A stretch of DNA of 64,000 bases, from positions 806,001 to 870,000 of the forward strand of contig JAMXBD010000362.1 in assembly GCA_024138025.1 (NCBI GenBank), given 5' to 3'. The DNA is from Combretum micranthum (taxonomy: Eukaryota; Streptophyta; Magnoliopsida; Myrtales; Combretaceae). Positions within the stretch are counted from its first letter, which is position 1. Each line of letters begins with the position of its first letter. A program made the position numbers and the translations under genes. The notes beneath the pieces were generated by a model. The model had not been told where the DNA came from, did not search any database, and saw only the letters and a program-made list of their open reading frames with translations. Below, piece after piece: positions 36,668 through 48,184 of the stretch.

Positions 36668-37999
36668 TTACTCATTGACTCCAATTTTGATGCTTTGCTT
36701 CGTCTCATCCTGAAATTGTTTTGTGTTGATTGCAAGAGACTTCACAATGTCTTCAAGTGATGAGCTTGAAGACGAAGCTTGTTGTGGTGGTGGTTGTTGT
36801 GGCCTTGATTGGTATGGCTGGTAATTCTGAGGCCTTGGTTGATAACTGAAGTTTGGATGATCCCTCCATCCAGGATTGTAGGTGTTTGCATAGGGATCAT
36901 ACTTTCTCTGAGGTGGTTGTGGTTGTCCTGGAAAAACTCCAACCGCATTTGTATGCGCAAATGAATCTTCTTGTAAGGTTGGACACAAGTCTGTGGGATG
37001 ATTTGATGCACAAATACCACAAGCTTTCGCTTGTTGGGTATTTCCAAGGATAACCTGCTGAACAAGAGAAGTCAAGTTAGATAATTGAGATTCTAAGTGT
37101 GAGACACTTACCTCATTGACTCGTCTTGTTGAAGGATCTTGTCTGAAACCGAATTGTTGGGAATTTGCAGCCGTGAGTGAGATCAAATCCCTAGCCTGAG
37201 CAGGGGTTTTATCTACTATCGCTCCTCCACTCGCTGCATCCATCATCTTCCTTTCCATAGGAAGCAATCCTTCATAGAAATACTGTATCAGGAGTTGTTC
37301 GGATATGCCGTGTTGTGGACAACTGGCAACCAGTTGTTTGAACCTTTCCCAATACTCATGCAGATTCTCAAGATCCTTTTGTTTAATCCCACAAATTTCC
37401 CTCCTTATGTTTGCGGCTCTAGTAGCAGGGAAAAATTTGTCCAAAAATGCCTTGACCATATCAGTCCATGTGGTGATTGATCCAGGGGGCAAATAGAATA
37501 GCCAATCTTTGGCTTTATCCCTCAAAGAAAAAGGAAAAGCCCTCAATTTTATTTGATCTTCAGAAATCCCTTGAGGTTTCATGCTAAAACAGACAACGTG
37601 GAATTCCTTCAAATGCTTATGAGGGTCCTCGTTTTCCAGGCCATGAAAAGAAGGCAACAAATGAATCAACCCGGATTTTAACTCAAAGTCCACATTCAAC
37701 TCAGGATATTGAATGCAAAGTGGTTGTTGAGTCACATCCGGAGTTGCTAATTGTCTAAGTGTTCGGTCCGGATTTGCCATCTCTTCCTTTTCTTCTTCTA
37801 AATCCAAACTTTCAGATTCTTCTCTTTCTGTCTCACTGGATGATTCTGATAATTCCAATGCTTGAGTTAATCCAGGAGATGAAGTTGAAGTTGCGTCTAG
37901 AATACGCTGTTTTGATTGTCGGCGCAATTCCCGTTCCGTCTTCTCTATATCTGAATCAAATTCTAAAGTACCTTTGTGAGAAGCACGGGTCATAAACAA
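36668..37999 (-). CDS. Gag capsid protein of the gag-PR element
   Basis: An uninterrupted 443-codon frame. The N-terminal part is acidic and Ser/Glu-rich. The capsid domain follows (HLLPSFHGLENEDPHKHLKE, LRAFPFSLRDKAKDWLFYLP, FLDKFFPATRAANIRREICG, YFYEGLLPMERKMMDAASGG). A zinc-knuckle-like CGICASNHPTDLC and a Gln/Pro-rich tail end it. Intact gag beside a damaged protease suggests either recent activity or selection for gag. It would form particles that need an RT and integrase from another element. Start chosen at the first Met after the primer site. Confidence 0.88.
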   Translation of the reverse strand: MFMTRASHKGTLEFDSDIEKTERELRRQSKQRILDATSTSSPGLTQALELSESSSETEREESESLDLEEEKEEMANPDRTLRQLATPDVTQQPLCIQYPELNVDFELKSGLIHLLPSFHGLENEDPHKHLKEFHVVCFSMKPQGISEDQIKLRAFPFSLRDKAKDWLFYLPPGSITTWTDMVKAFLDKFFPATRAANIRREICGIKQKDLENLHEYWERFKQLVASCPQHGISEQLLIQYFYEGLLPMERKMMDAASGGAIVDKTPAQARDLISLTAANSQQFGFRQDPSTRRVNEVSVSHLESQLSNLTSLVQQVILGNTQQAKACGICASNHPTDLCPTLQEDSFAHTNAVGVFPGQPQPPQRKYDPYANTYNPGWRDHPNFSYQPRPQNYQPYQSRPQQPPPQQASSSSSSLEDIVKSLAINTKQFQDETKQSIKIGVNE

Positions 38000-38041
38000 A
38001 AATCAAAATAAAAAGAAATAGAAATAGATCTTTGACACCAG

Positions 38042-38060
38042 TTCCCCGGCAACGGCGCCA
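38042..38060 (-). other. Primer-binding site (tRNA-Asp type)
   Basis: The + strand TTCCCCGGCAACGGCGCCA equals the 3' end of plant tRNA-Asp with CCA, so the minus strand is its complement (TGGCGCCGTTGCCGGGGAA). It sits a few bases from the LTR end and marks the 38066-39312 copy as the 5' LTR. This primer is typical of the Athila lineage. Confidence 0.9.
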
Positions 38061-38065
38061 AAATT

Positions 38066-39312
38066 TGGTGGGTGTCGAATCCAACAAATTAATAACCTAC
38101 TCTAAAGATTTGTAAATAGGTGAGCAGGATCGTCTCCACAGGGAACTAGTAAAAATCTATTTCTATCAAGATTGAGAAAAGAGAAAAAAATTGGGGGGTT
38201 TTTGAAATCAAACAATTAAATAAATTCTATATCTAAATACGAAAATTCTATATTAGGAAAATATCCAACCAAAGTCTTACCACAATTCAATTCTTGGGAT
38301 TGATCATTGACTCAAAGATTATTGTTCTTTTATTGAATAGATTGGTTATGACTTTCAACAAGCTCTGAAAATCTATCTTTCCTTAATGATTCGATAATCA
38401 AGATAAGATCTTTGATTATTTCCCTAATTGATTAGACAACCCTAAATACGCTCTTAGAATTTAATCTATCAATTGCTTTATGAAATAGAAAGATTACCAA
38501 TCCTAATCAATAATCCAAAAGCATGAATCATTTAAACTAGATTATATTTCATCACAACACAAAATCAATCATTGGTTATAATTAATCGTGTTGTTTCATC
38601 ACATATATTAGAAAGATCATACAATTACGGATATGATTTCCTAATTGATTGATTATTGTTTGTTAATCATACAACCGGATCCAAAGTTGCAATCAATAAA
38701 CATACAATAATAACATATAAAGCAGATGAAATATGAATACTCAATTCAAGAACAATATAATAGAACCGTTTTAACCTCACAATCCATCTTGAATTGAATA
38801 TGTAGCAATCCTTTGGCTAGATTTGGAGTTTAGCCACTCATGATCCAAGAAAAACAAAAGCTAGGGTTTCTTGAGAGTATAAAGAACAAGAACAAATCAA
38901 TAATGAATAATGAATAATCTCCTTTTCTCTCTCCTCCTTCTTTATATATATATGAGATAAACATCAGATATAAAGAGTATTTTTTGCATAAAAGATGGCT
39001 GGAGACATGTCGCAACAAAGCTGGCAGCTATTATTCGCGAAACAAGTGGTGCACGATGATGGCCGGCGGCCATGATGCTTCTGGGATCTCCGCTAGGCTT
39101 CATGGCTGGCGGCGATTCCATGATGGCTGGCGGCCATGACTCCTTTGATGTATATCTCCCATACTTAGTTCCTCTAAATCTTTCCATTCACTTTAAAAAC
39201 CTGAAATATAACATTAACTTTATTAAGTACCAATTCCTCATAATTTCTATAAAATTAATAACAAGTTAATCAAGTTTTATCCAATATAAATTGAGTAAAA
39301 TATATCTCAACA
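38066..39312 (-). repeat. LTR of the gag-PR element, right copy (5' LTR)
   Basis: Runs from TGGTGGGTGTCGAATCC to TATATCTCAACA on the + strand, 1247 bp. It pairs with 32693-33950. The GC-rich patch near 39060 is 12 bp shorter than in the other copy. Confidence 0.93.
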
Positions 39313-41029
39313 AAAGTTCAAGGGGAGATTAGATTTTGATAAGGGGTAAGTAATCTCGCCTTCATTTACCAAGTTTTTTTTTTTTTTTTTTTACATATCG
39401 ATCCGTCGCTTAGGGTTTTGTTTGGATTTTGGAGGGATTTTTTTGAGAAACCCTAGTTTTGATTGAGATCCAATCTTTTGAAAAATAAAGCAAGGAATCA
39501 AGATTCAAATCAAGTGAGTTATGTCTTTTTAATCGTAGATTTAAACAAAGGAACGATTGGCAATATATCATGTCTGTTCTTGTTGGTTTATCTATCTAGG
39601 GTTTTGGAGAAATTGTTCTTTTGGGGATTTTGTCTGTTGATAATTGAAGAAAACCTAGGGTTTAGTTTCAAAAAGAATTAAAGGTAAGTTCTTACTCTTT
39701 AAATCAAAGATTCTATAAAAGTTCAATTTTATGGAGAAAATTGTCTGTTCTTGTGGATTTCCATATTAGGATTTTGGAGAAAGATCTGTTCTTTTGGGTT
39801 TTTGAGGAGTTTGATAGAAAAAGAAGAAGTTGCTGTTGTGGTTTCCATAAAAGGTTAGTGTTTTGGAGATTTTGATAAGTTAAGGTTTGCATGAGTTTAG
39901 GATTTACATATTTTTGCTTATTTGTATATCAGGAAATTTGGAGATTTTGTGTTGTTGTTCATAAGGGATTTTGGATTTGAAGAATTTTCCTGAAATTGAA
40001 AAGGTACGACCTTTCTTTTTTGTTGTATGTGTTTGCAGGTTTAGTTTTCTATATGTTTATTGTAGGAACAGATGAATAATGAATCTAAATCTATTTGGCT
40101 TAGTTAAATTGTCTTTCTGGGTGTGTTTGGCTATGACCAATAAAGATCTGTCAGACAGTGATACTGGTGTGGTACCCTAATGATCTTTGTGTAAGGTTAT
40201 CCCTAGTAGACTCGTGCATTAAGATGATTCTAGTAGATTTAGGTGATTTGGTAGTATGATTGCAGGTGTTTGGGGAGTACCTATTCACCAATATATGTAT
40301 ATAATTACCTATTTTCAAAAGAGTTGGTTGATTTCTAATGGGGTCTGAGTTACTTTGGGTTGGGACTAATGTACAGTAATTCTGGACTATGTTGATTTGC
40401 AGGCTTAATAAATATAATAATTTAACTATTTGCATTAGTTAAATAACACTTAATATTATATGTTGTTTGTCCATATGCATTTCTTTTGTGGATTGGCGTG
40501 TTGGGCGTTTTTCGCTCATTCCTTTCTTTTTTAGGTGCAAGTGATGAAGACATAGTTTATGATATATCTAGTTATGATGTAATTTTTTATCATGGGGAGG
40601 GCGATAGTGGTCCAGACTATCCCACTTATGAGTAGATTCAGATACAGATTTATATGAGATGAATTTTGAGATCTTTTATAGTATTTGGAACTTTGTTAAG
40701 AATTTATATGTCATAAAGGATTTTGAAATTTTTATGTATTTTTGGATATCTTTTATAGATTCTGAATTTTTTATATGATTTTGAAGACTAGAATTATTTT
40801 GGATTTGTTGGCTTTGGTTATGCCAACTTGTTTGGATCAACAAGATGTTTGAAAAGATTGTTATCTACAGGTTTTATAGGCTTTGAACTTTCTGTTGTAC
40901 TCTCTAAGAGAGTTATAGAGATTATATTTTATGTGTTTATATTTGTGGATTTAGCTTCAGAGCCTTTGCGTGTCTTATATAAAAAAGGACACGTGGCAGG
41001 TTGTATTCGCATTAGTTTAGGGCATTACA
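39313..41029 (+). repeat. Family A solo LTR, copy 2, right part
   Basis: Continues the LTR interrupted at 32692 and ends ACACGTGGCAGG ... GGGCATTACA, matching the ends of copies 1 and 3. A T-run lies near 39375. CATTA at 41030-41034 completes the target duplication. No internal retrotransposon genes belong to it, so it is a solo LTR left by recombination. Confidence 0.8.
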
Positions 41030-41034
41030 CATTA

Positions 41035-41231
41035 TGTGAAAAAACTTTTATGTATACCAATAGTACCTTTGTCAAAATCTTTTAGATACTAAATTGATTA
41101 ATTTCTAATTTTTTTAGGTATTAAATTGATCAATTTCAAAGTTCAGATACTAAATTAGCTAATTTTAAAGTTCAGGTACCTAATTGCATATTTTATAAAA
41201 ATTCAGGTACCATTCGTGATATTATTAACCC
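41035..41231. mobile_element. Mutator-like MITE, right arm
   Basis: Inverted partner of 32172-32276. It contains several internal copies of a TACTAAATTGATYAATTTC-type unit, so the arm is partly tandem-repetitive. It ends ATTAACCC followed by the TAAAATTGT target duplication. Without its insertions the MITE is about 300 bp. Confidence 0.8.
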
Positions 41232-41650
41232 TAAAATTGTTTCATAGTCTTGTTTATGAGCCTTAAAATGTGCTTACCTCCAGTCACATGATACATGATA
41301 ACACTATCATAACACATGAAGCTAACCGCTTTCTTAGGACTAAACAAGCAAGTAATAAAGACTTTTAAGCCTTAAAATTGGATATAAAAAAGCCTTTGAT
41401 TAAATTGAATGAAATTTTCTACCTAGGGTGCACTACTTAGACTATATTTTGGTGAGCATTAGAAAAATTGGGTGATGAAATGCATGACATTTGTCCCTCA
41501 TAGTTTTATGGCTAATAGGAAGGTAGCTGTTCAAGTGCATGCTACTTAGTTATGCCAATCCTCTCTTACTTTATCTTATCATCTTTGAGGTTGTCAAATT
41601 TTCAAGAAGTATTGATGCATGCAAGGATAGTCTTTAGCAGTATCATTTAT
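41232..41650 (+). pseudogene. LINE reverse transcriptase fragment, right part
   Basis: The RT fragment resumes after the MITE: NTIITHEANRFLRTKQ, then ALKLDIKKAFD (the plant L1 ALKLDMSKAYD block with the first catalytic Asp), then a decayed (D)PLS-YFIL-like stretch near 41550-41610. Stops are frequent. Together with 31950-32171 it shows that a LINE was the oldest layer here. Confidence 0.6.
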
Positions 41651-44600
41651 TGTTTAAGCACTTCCAATCATCACGATCAAGTTACAATCGCCTAAAAATT
41701 CAAATTTCATTTGCATGTTACATATCTATAAGAGACACGAAGTCAATACTCGGCATTCAAGAAGATCAAATGTCTACATTAAGGAGTAAGTTCCACTTAA
41801 GCATCTAAAGTGTCCCTATTACAGAGTATACTTCGATGAAGCAGCTCCATCAAGTGTGTGCAACCAACATTTAAAGGTGCCAAGGAGATCAAAGGCCTAC
41901 ATATAAGCTTGGGATTCAAACTATTGCTTATATCGAGTGCATGGGTGCTATTGCACAAGAGTAAGGAAGAGTCTAATAAATAAGAGAAGCTGACATCCAT
42001 CAAGTAAGTCCATAAGTGCATCAATGCCCAGCAATTGAATTCTATAGACTATACAGACAATATGGTATCCTTTAGCCCATCATAAGATGAAGTGTTTTGA
42101 GAAATTCATCAAAATATTGCTACATATCATGTATTAGCCCCTTTTGCCTTGGTTAGTAATGTGTCATAACATGACAAGACGACAACTCCTTGAAGGAAGC
42201 TATCTCCTTTTGACATGTCATTTCATAGTTATTTTCCAATGCAATTCTCGCAGTGTCAAGGAAAGATTGCTGTAGAGGAAGAAGCTTCAAACACATGACG
42301 TTTTGAAGGCATCCTCTAAAAGAGGCAAGATCATGTTCTTAGCTATTCATATTGCTTTTGAGAAAAGTTACAAGCCATTGAAGGAGCATATTGTCTTGCC
42401 TTTTAATCCAGTTGGTTTTGTCTTTATATGCTACGTAGGCTTATGAGTTGTGTTGGATTACAAGCACTTCTTTACAATTTCATTTGTCATTAATTGACAT
42501 AAAGCGAAACTATCATATAATGTATAGTCAAGGTTACTATAGCTAGTTAATCATGTGTAGTAGGTGTGCTAGTTGGCCATCTAGAAATTTTAAGTTGATG
42601 ATACATGGAAGGATGTTGTTAGAGAGAGAGAGGTATGTGAAGAACTTCATCTCTTTCACCGAAAATGTGATAGTAGATCAAACATTTTTGTCTTTAATTG
42701 CTCTTCAATTGTTATTAATGAATTCATTGGTTTGATCTAGTGTCGATAGATTGTAATAAAGTTCCAACATTTCTTGTAGCTTGTTGATACTTCTAATGCC
42801 ATAAAAGTGAAGGAGGCTTTCATTTCTAGATTTCAAGTGCAATATCTATTGTTAGATGATTATAAGATATTCAAATGAAATGAAATATTGATGAGAGTTT
42901 CTAGATCTGATATGCTTAGGAACTTAATAACTAGTGTATCTATGGGTTAATATAAAATTAACCCAAAGAAAGCCCAAGACTTAACACAAGTTTTAAGTTT
43001 TCTTAAAAATCAAGATAGGTTCTTTATAATCCTTGGATATCACTCACTAAGAATGGTAAAGTAGGATATAATACTCGCAAATAACTTATATGGCTCTCAA
43101 TTATTTACTCGTGTTTGCAACTTGCCACACTTAAGATGATTGATAAGAGTTAGGGTTTTCTAGAGAATGCTCTCAAGAAGGGGTAAAATTTCAATTAATT
43201 AATAACCAATTTGTAATGTTTACAAAGAAAGACCCCTTGTATACTAATAACATAAATAAGGGAAAAACAGTAATTAAGTAGGATAAAATCTAATAAAGAT
43301 ATCTAGAAGACAAAGAAAAGATATAAAATAAGACAATTCGTCTTTTTCATAATGGCCTGAGTCACGACCATAATCCTCTCTTATCTTCGGCCTTCATGTA
43401 GATCACGGGTGTGAAGCTTGCCATGATGTATAGATCATAGGCATCATCGCGAACGTCTTCAAGACCGTGATCACTATTGATCTTCATCATAGTGTCAATA
43501 ATAGGTAGTGTCATGAGCGTGACCATATTATGTCCTTCATCATGGGCATCTTTTAAGATGCTATCTTCGCTAGTCTTCTCCTCAGTGTAGATCACTAAAC
43601 TTGTCACGAGCGTAATAGCCATTGCATGATCACCTCCCTCAATATGATTGTGATATGTAGCTTTTTCACTTCTTTCACAATTATCTTCATGTTTTGCATA
43701 AATTGATACATAATCACTTATGTGATGAATTCCATAGCTATAAAAGAAGTCAAGCTCATGTTCATAAGGTCGACTCGTCAGAAACCTTTGAAGAAAATTT
43801 TGTAATCCTTTAGCTCTAACTCCCGTAATAGAGCCCTTAACTTGATTCCCATCAAGATCTTATCTAAAAATTAACGGTATAAGAATAAGTGTCCTTTTCC
43901 CATATGATACCATGGGCTTAGGCTTCGAGAATGGGCCTCACCCCAGCCTTCATAACGATTAAGAAAATAAGCCCACCTCTTTCAAAACTTTGGTTTAAGC
44001 TTATCAAAGGATCCCAACAGGGTTTTTTTCAAGCAAAATGGCCTCCTTTAAGACTTATTTTCTCACTTGAGAAAGGTAACTAAAGCCTGAAGAAGACAAA
44101 TTGCTTTAGAAATTATTGTTTTGCATCTACTAAGTTAGATTTTCTAAAGATGTACTTAAAATTGAGCCTTGTTCTCTAAGCCTTTGCCAGTAGCCTAAGA
44201 AACTAGTCCATGTCACTAAATTAGGCCATTACTTAGGAAGTTTTATTGTATTTTATTTGTTATGTGGGTAAGATATGATAGTCAAAACAATAGGTGGTTG
44301 AGAGTTAGAGACCAAGGTTCAGATATTGGTGAAATATTTTTAGAGTTTGGCTAACGACTAGTCAATGGCTTAGGAGGGGAAATTAAAGTGAAGGACTTTA
44401 ATTGAGCACATATTTCTAATATAGGACAAAGTGTCCATATTAGGGTACAAACAAGTTTAGTTGAGATGTTACATTATCGAGCTTAGCTCAAAATTTCAAT
44501 GCTCAAACTTAACTAAATAATTTTGAGCTTCTTTTTACTTATGATGCCACTCAATAATTTCAAGTTTGAATAAATTAAGCTAATTTAAGCTCATTTTATT

Positions 44601-44798
44601 ATAAAAGTAAATAATTTTATACTAAACTAAATTCCTAAATTCACCTTAGGTCTGTATGAGCTAAGCCATTTGTTTCACTAAGTCAGGCCGATGAACTCAA
44701 CCCCTAATCCTTTAACCATCGACTATGATCTAACCTCAATACCAACTTGAATACAATGCTTAGTTGGCCCTGATATGTTCATCACTTGACACCAGTAA
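41651..44798. other. Unassigned repeat-like intergenic region
   Basis: No gene recognised. The part 43340-43640 is less AT-rich and repeats GTGATC / ATGATC / GTGACC motifs, like the body of some plant LTRs, and 42900-43330 has leader-like sequence. I could not find a partner copy, primer site or protein fragment, so it is left unassigned. Confidence 0.35.
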
Positions 44799-47161
44799 TG
44801 TAATATAAGGATAAATAAATTACAAAGAAGGGCAAGTTTGTCATTTGATATAAAAGAGGGTTTTATGGGTCAACCCTAAAGTATATAAAAGAATTATTAA
44901 GAAGGGTCAAAGTGTCAAAGGATATTAAATAAGAAGATTTTATGGTCAAAGTTTAAATATAATTGTATTGTGTTCACATGGCAAAGACTTGATTAAGAAT
45001 GATTTTGGCAGAGTATACAATGTTTCAATGCCTTTGGCGTAAGCTGCTTAAATTAGACATGAACCTAGCATTTTTTCTAAGCAATACACCTCTATAAATA
45101 GACCCCTAACCTACGAATTTGTCACACCATTCCTCAGTCAAAACTCTAAAGATGAATTTGGACATGAGGAAGTCACGTGTGAATGATCGGACGATTTTAG
45201 AGTAGACTTGCATTTAAGCCACTAGCCTTTAATTCTGACTGCCGACCTAAATACAATGGACGACGGCTTAAAACTTTAGCATGGCGCCTCGGAGGAAATT
45301 TTATAAAATTGTGGATTTTGGCCTATGCTAGCATATAGGCCACTAACGTACTCTTATAGGCCATTGGCGTAACAAAGAAGGCCGCCGGCCTAATGTGCGA
45401 CTTTGGAGCTTATTTGTTTCCGCGAAGATTTTAAGCTGTCAGCTTTGTTTCCTTCTTGTCTAGCCTATATCCTTACGAGAAACCACACTATAAATACATC
45501 CTATCTTCTGTCTTATCTCTCATAATCTCTCCTCAAACTTTTAGAAATCCTAGTAGACACTCTCCAAGGTAGATTTCTTCAAGGAATTGAGAAAGTGATC
45601 TCTCTTATTCCTTTAGTTCGTTTTACAATTATTCTTTCTTAGATTTTCGTTGTTGTTGATGAAGGAGGTTGATCCATTAGTGGAAGTTGAAGAAAACCCT
45701 AAGTGTAGAAATTGGAGATTTGCAATTCTACAATCAATTGAAGGAAGGTAAGAATCAATCTGGAACTATAATCCATAGATTTAAGTTTTTAGGAAAATTA
45801 AATCATATATGTTGTTGTGGATGATATTGAATGCATAAACAATGGTGAACAGGTATTCTTGTGAATTAGGGTTTCTTTGTATCATTGGTATTGATTTGGA
45901 GATCTTGGTTCCACAGTCAGGAAGGTGTGAGATCCAAGGTTCTAGGTAAATATTGAATCCTTTCAATCTTTGTTATGTTAAGAGATGAATCTTGTCTGAT
46001 AGTTGTGCTATTTCCTATTGAGGATTTTAGGGTTTTTGAGGAATTTAAAGAAATTGGCGTTCTAGGGTTTCGTTGTTTGGTGATCTTAGAAGACAAGTAT
46101 ATCTAATATGGGAAATCTTATGTTTTGAGATTGTGGATTTTAGGGTTAGGGTTTAAATATGAATGTGAAATTGGATTTTGAATTGATGTATGTTGTTATT
46201 TAAGTATTGGTGAATTAGGGTTTATATCTATGGTAAAGGATTGGTGATATTGAAGTTGTGGAAAGCAAATTCAGGTACGATCTTACCATGCTTGTTTGTT
46301 TATGCTTGTAGGACTAGTGTTAAATATGACTAAATTATATTCGACTTTAATTGAATCGAGTGTAGGTTGTGCGTGGCTGTGGTTAGTATAGAACTCATGG
46401 TAGAGAGAAACCATGGTGGAGGGTGATACTAACACTGGCAACCTAATGATTCTTATGTGTCATTGTCCAGAATGGAGTTGCACTTGAAGATGATTTCGGT
46501 AGATTAAGAATCGTTACTAGCTTAATTGTGGAACGCAACTATATATATATATATATATATATCCTATTTTATACTATGGTTTTTCTTCGGGGTCATGAGT
46601 CACTCTAGGATTAAGATTAGTGATCAATAGTCCTAAACTGTGTTGGTTGCAGGCTAATAAAAAGATAATTAATTTGTGCTTATTGCATTAGAATATAAGT
46701 TGTATGTGATATTGTGATTTGCATGATCATGCGCATGTGCTTTCGGTTTGGCATACTAGGTGTTTTTCGCTCAATCCTTATTTTTCCCACAGGTACAGGT
46801 GAGGATTCTATTATATGATTTAATGGGATACGACGTATTCGTGGACTATAGGGAAAGCGATAGTGGATTTGATCCTTTTGCCGATAGCTGAGATTAATGA
46901 TTTTCGATCTAGTGATTGTAGGAAAGAAAATCAATATTTTTATGATTAGTTTACTTATATATTGGAGATTACGTTATTTCTTTAAAGTTAAATTGTTTAG
47001 TTTTATGATTTAAATGAATTGAGGGTAGTATCCTTTATTTGAGAATTATTGGTGATGTTTGAGTTATATATATTTGTGGATTAGAAAATATAGCCTTTAC
47101 GTGTCAATCTTTAGTAATGACACGTGGTGGGCTGATAACGCCTTTAGATTAGAGTGTTATA
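44799..47161 (+). repeat. Family A solo LTR, copy 3
   Basis: Starts TGTAATATAAGGATAAATAA and ends ACACGTGGTGGGCTGATAAC ... GAGTGTTATA. It shares the GATAGTGG block (46858) and GC-rich CGCCGGCC patch (45380) with the other copies. Flanking 5-mers AGTAA and AGTGG are a likely decayed target duplication. An (AT)n run lies at 46540-46562. No coding sequence of the family adjoins it, so it is a solo LTR, inserted in or beside the leader of the Tat element. Confidence 0.8.
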
Positions 47162-47570
47162 AGTGGCTCAGTCGAGATCACTCCACATATGATCAGTTTA
47201 TGACTCTTCCTTATGATCACCACTAAGCCCACTACAAATATAATTGCCAAGTTAACTAACCACTTAACTACTCATTCACTCGCTTACTACGGGCACAACC
47301 GCTAAGTCAATCCTCTATAAATACTCGCATCCCTCTCAAGATTCGGGTAATGTCGCATGAAATCACTCTCAATTACATGATCCACGAGCTTACAATGGCT
47401 ATTGTTAACTTAAGCATTGGAGTGGCCATGCCAGACCCACATCCAATTCATCATTAATGTGTCTTTTGTTTTGCAAACCCTTGCATTAATCATGATCCAA
47501 GCCAATTTCAGTTAAGTCTGGCCCATTCTAGATTTGAGCAAGCGACATTTGGTGTCGTCTATGGGAAGAT
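47162..47570 (+). repeat. Tat-type gypsy 5' LTR end and primer site
   Basis: CTATAAATACTCGCATCC near 47310 looks like an LTR TATA box region. The typical Tat motif of type CTTAAGCATTGGAGTGGCC follows near 47413. TTTGGTGTCGTCTATGGGAA at 47548-47567 is a mutated form of the TGGCGCCGTCTGTGGGAA primer site of this lineage. The LTR start is unclear, possibly left of the family A LTR at 44799. Confidence 0.55.
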
Positions 47571-48184
47571 TCAACACTTAGTGGGAAAATTCCCTAATTT
47601 GTTCCTTAATAACCAAGAAATCTTATAATGAATGCCTGAAAAAAAACTCCCTTTTTCACCATGCCACTTTGTGATAAAAACAAAAAACCATCTCAGGGTA
47701 ATAGTCCTAAAGGTGAATTAGATTCCACTTCGAGCTTACTCTACTATACGAGGCGTGAGGGCTCCTAACCAGGTGTGGAACAAAATATTGAGGTTATCAA
47801 GTGCAATATGGATGTTGAAAAGTAGCTCAAGGAGCTAAAATTAGGAATGCAAGTTTCCTAGTCATAATCATATAGTGACTATCCATTGCACCAGGCAGAC
47901 ACGTACCATCTTTACAAAGCAGCTGGCATGGTAGGATCATGGTTGTAAGTCTCTCATGGTCCCAAAGATCCCTCATTTACACTAGCAACATAAAAAAACT
48001 CAAGCTAAGAACACTTTGTCGAAGGAGCTCCCCACATGTCATGATAAGTGATTTAAGGATATAACCCATAAAGAATTGGAGAGAGAGATAAAGAGAATGT
48101 CAGAGATCAAAGAAAACAAAAAGAGCTCCTCCACACCCAAAACTGCTTGAATGGCAATCAAGATGCCTTTAGCACAGTCAATCA

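Larger units (their letters stand above)
32693..39312 (-). mobile_element. 6.6-kb gag-protease-only LTR retrotransposon (Athila-like)
   Basis: Direct LTRs 32693-33950 and 38066-39312 with TG...CA ends flank a 4.1-kb internal region. A tRNA-Asp primer site lies beside the right LTR and a purine tract beside the left, so the element reads on the minus strand. The only proteins are gag and an aspartic protease of Athila type. No RT, RNase H or integrase motif is found in the remaining 1.7 kb. This matches the known class of terminal-repeat retrotransposons with a GAG domain (TR-GAG), which depend on partner elements. Flanking 5-mers AAATT and AAAGT differ by one base. It sits inside the family A solo LTR. 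Confidence 0.88.

Noticed and set aside
32172..41231. Single 9-kb TIR transposon carrying gag-protease genes
   Set aside because: The CATTA duplication and the two LTRs show that the inner sequences are later insertions into a 300-bp MITE.
43362..43622. 86-codon minus-strand frame with ordinary composition
   Set aside because: No recognisable domain, no splice or gene context, and it coincides with an LTR-like motif-repeat stretch.
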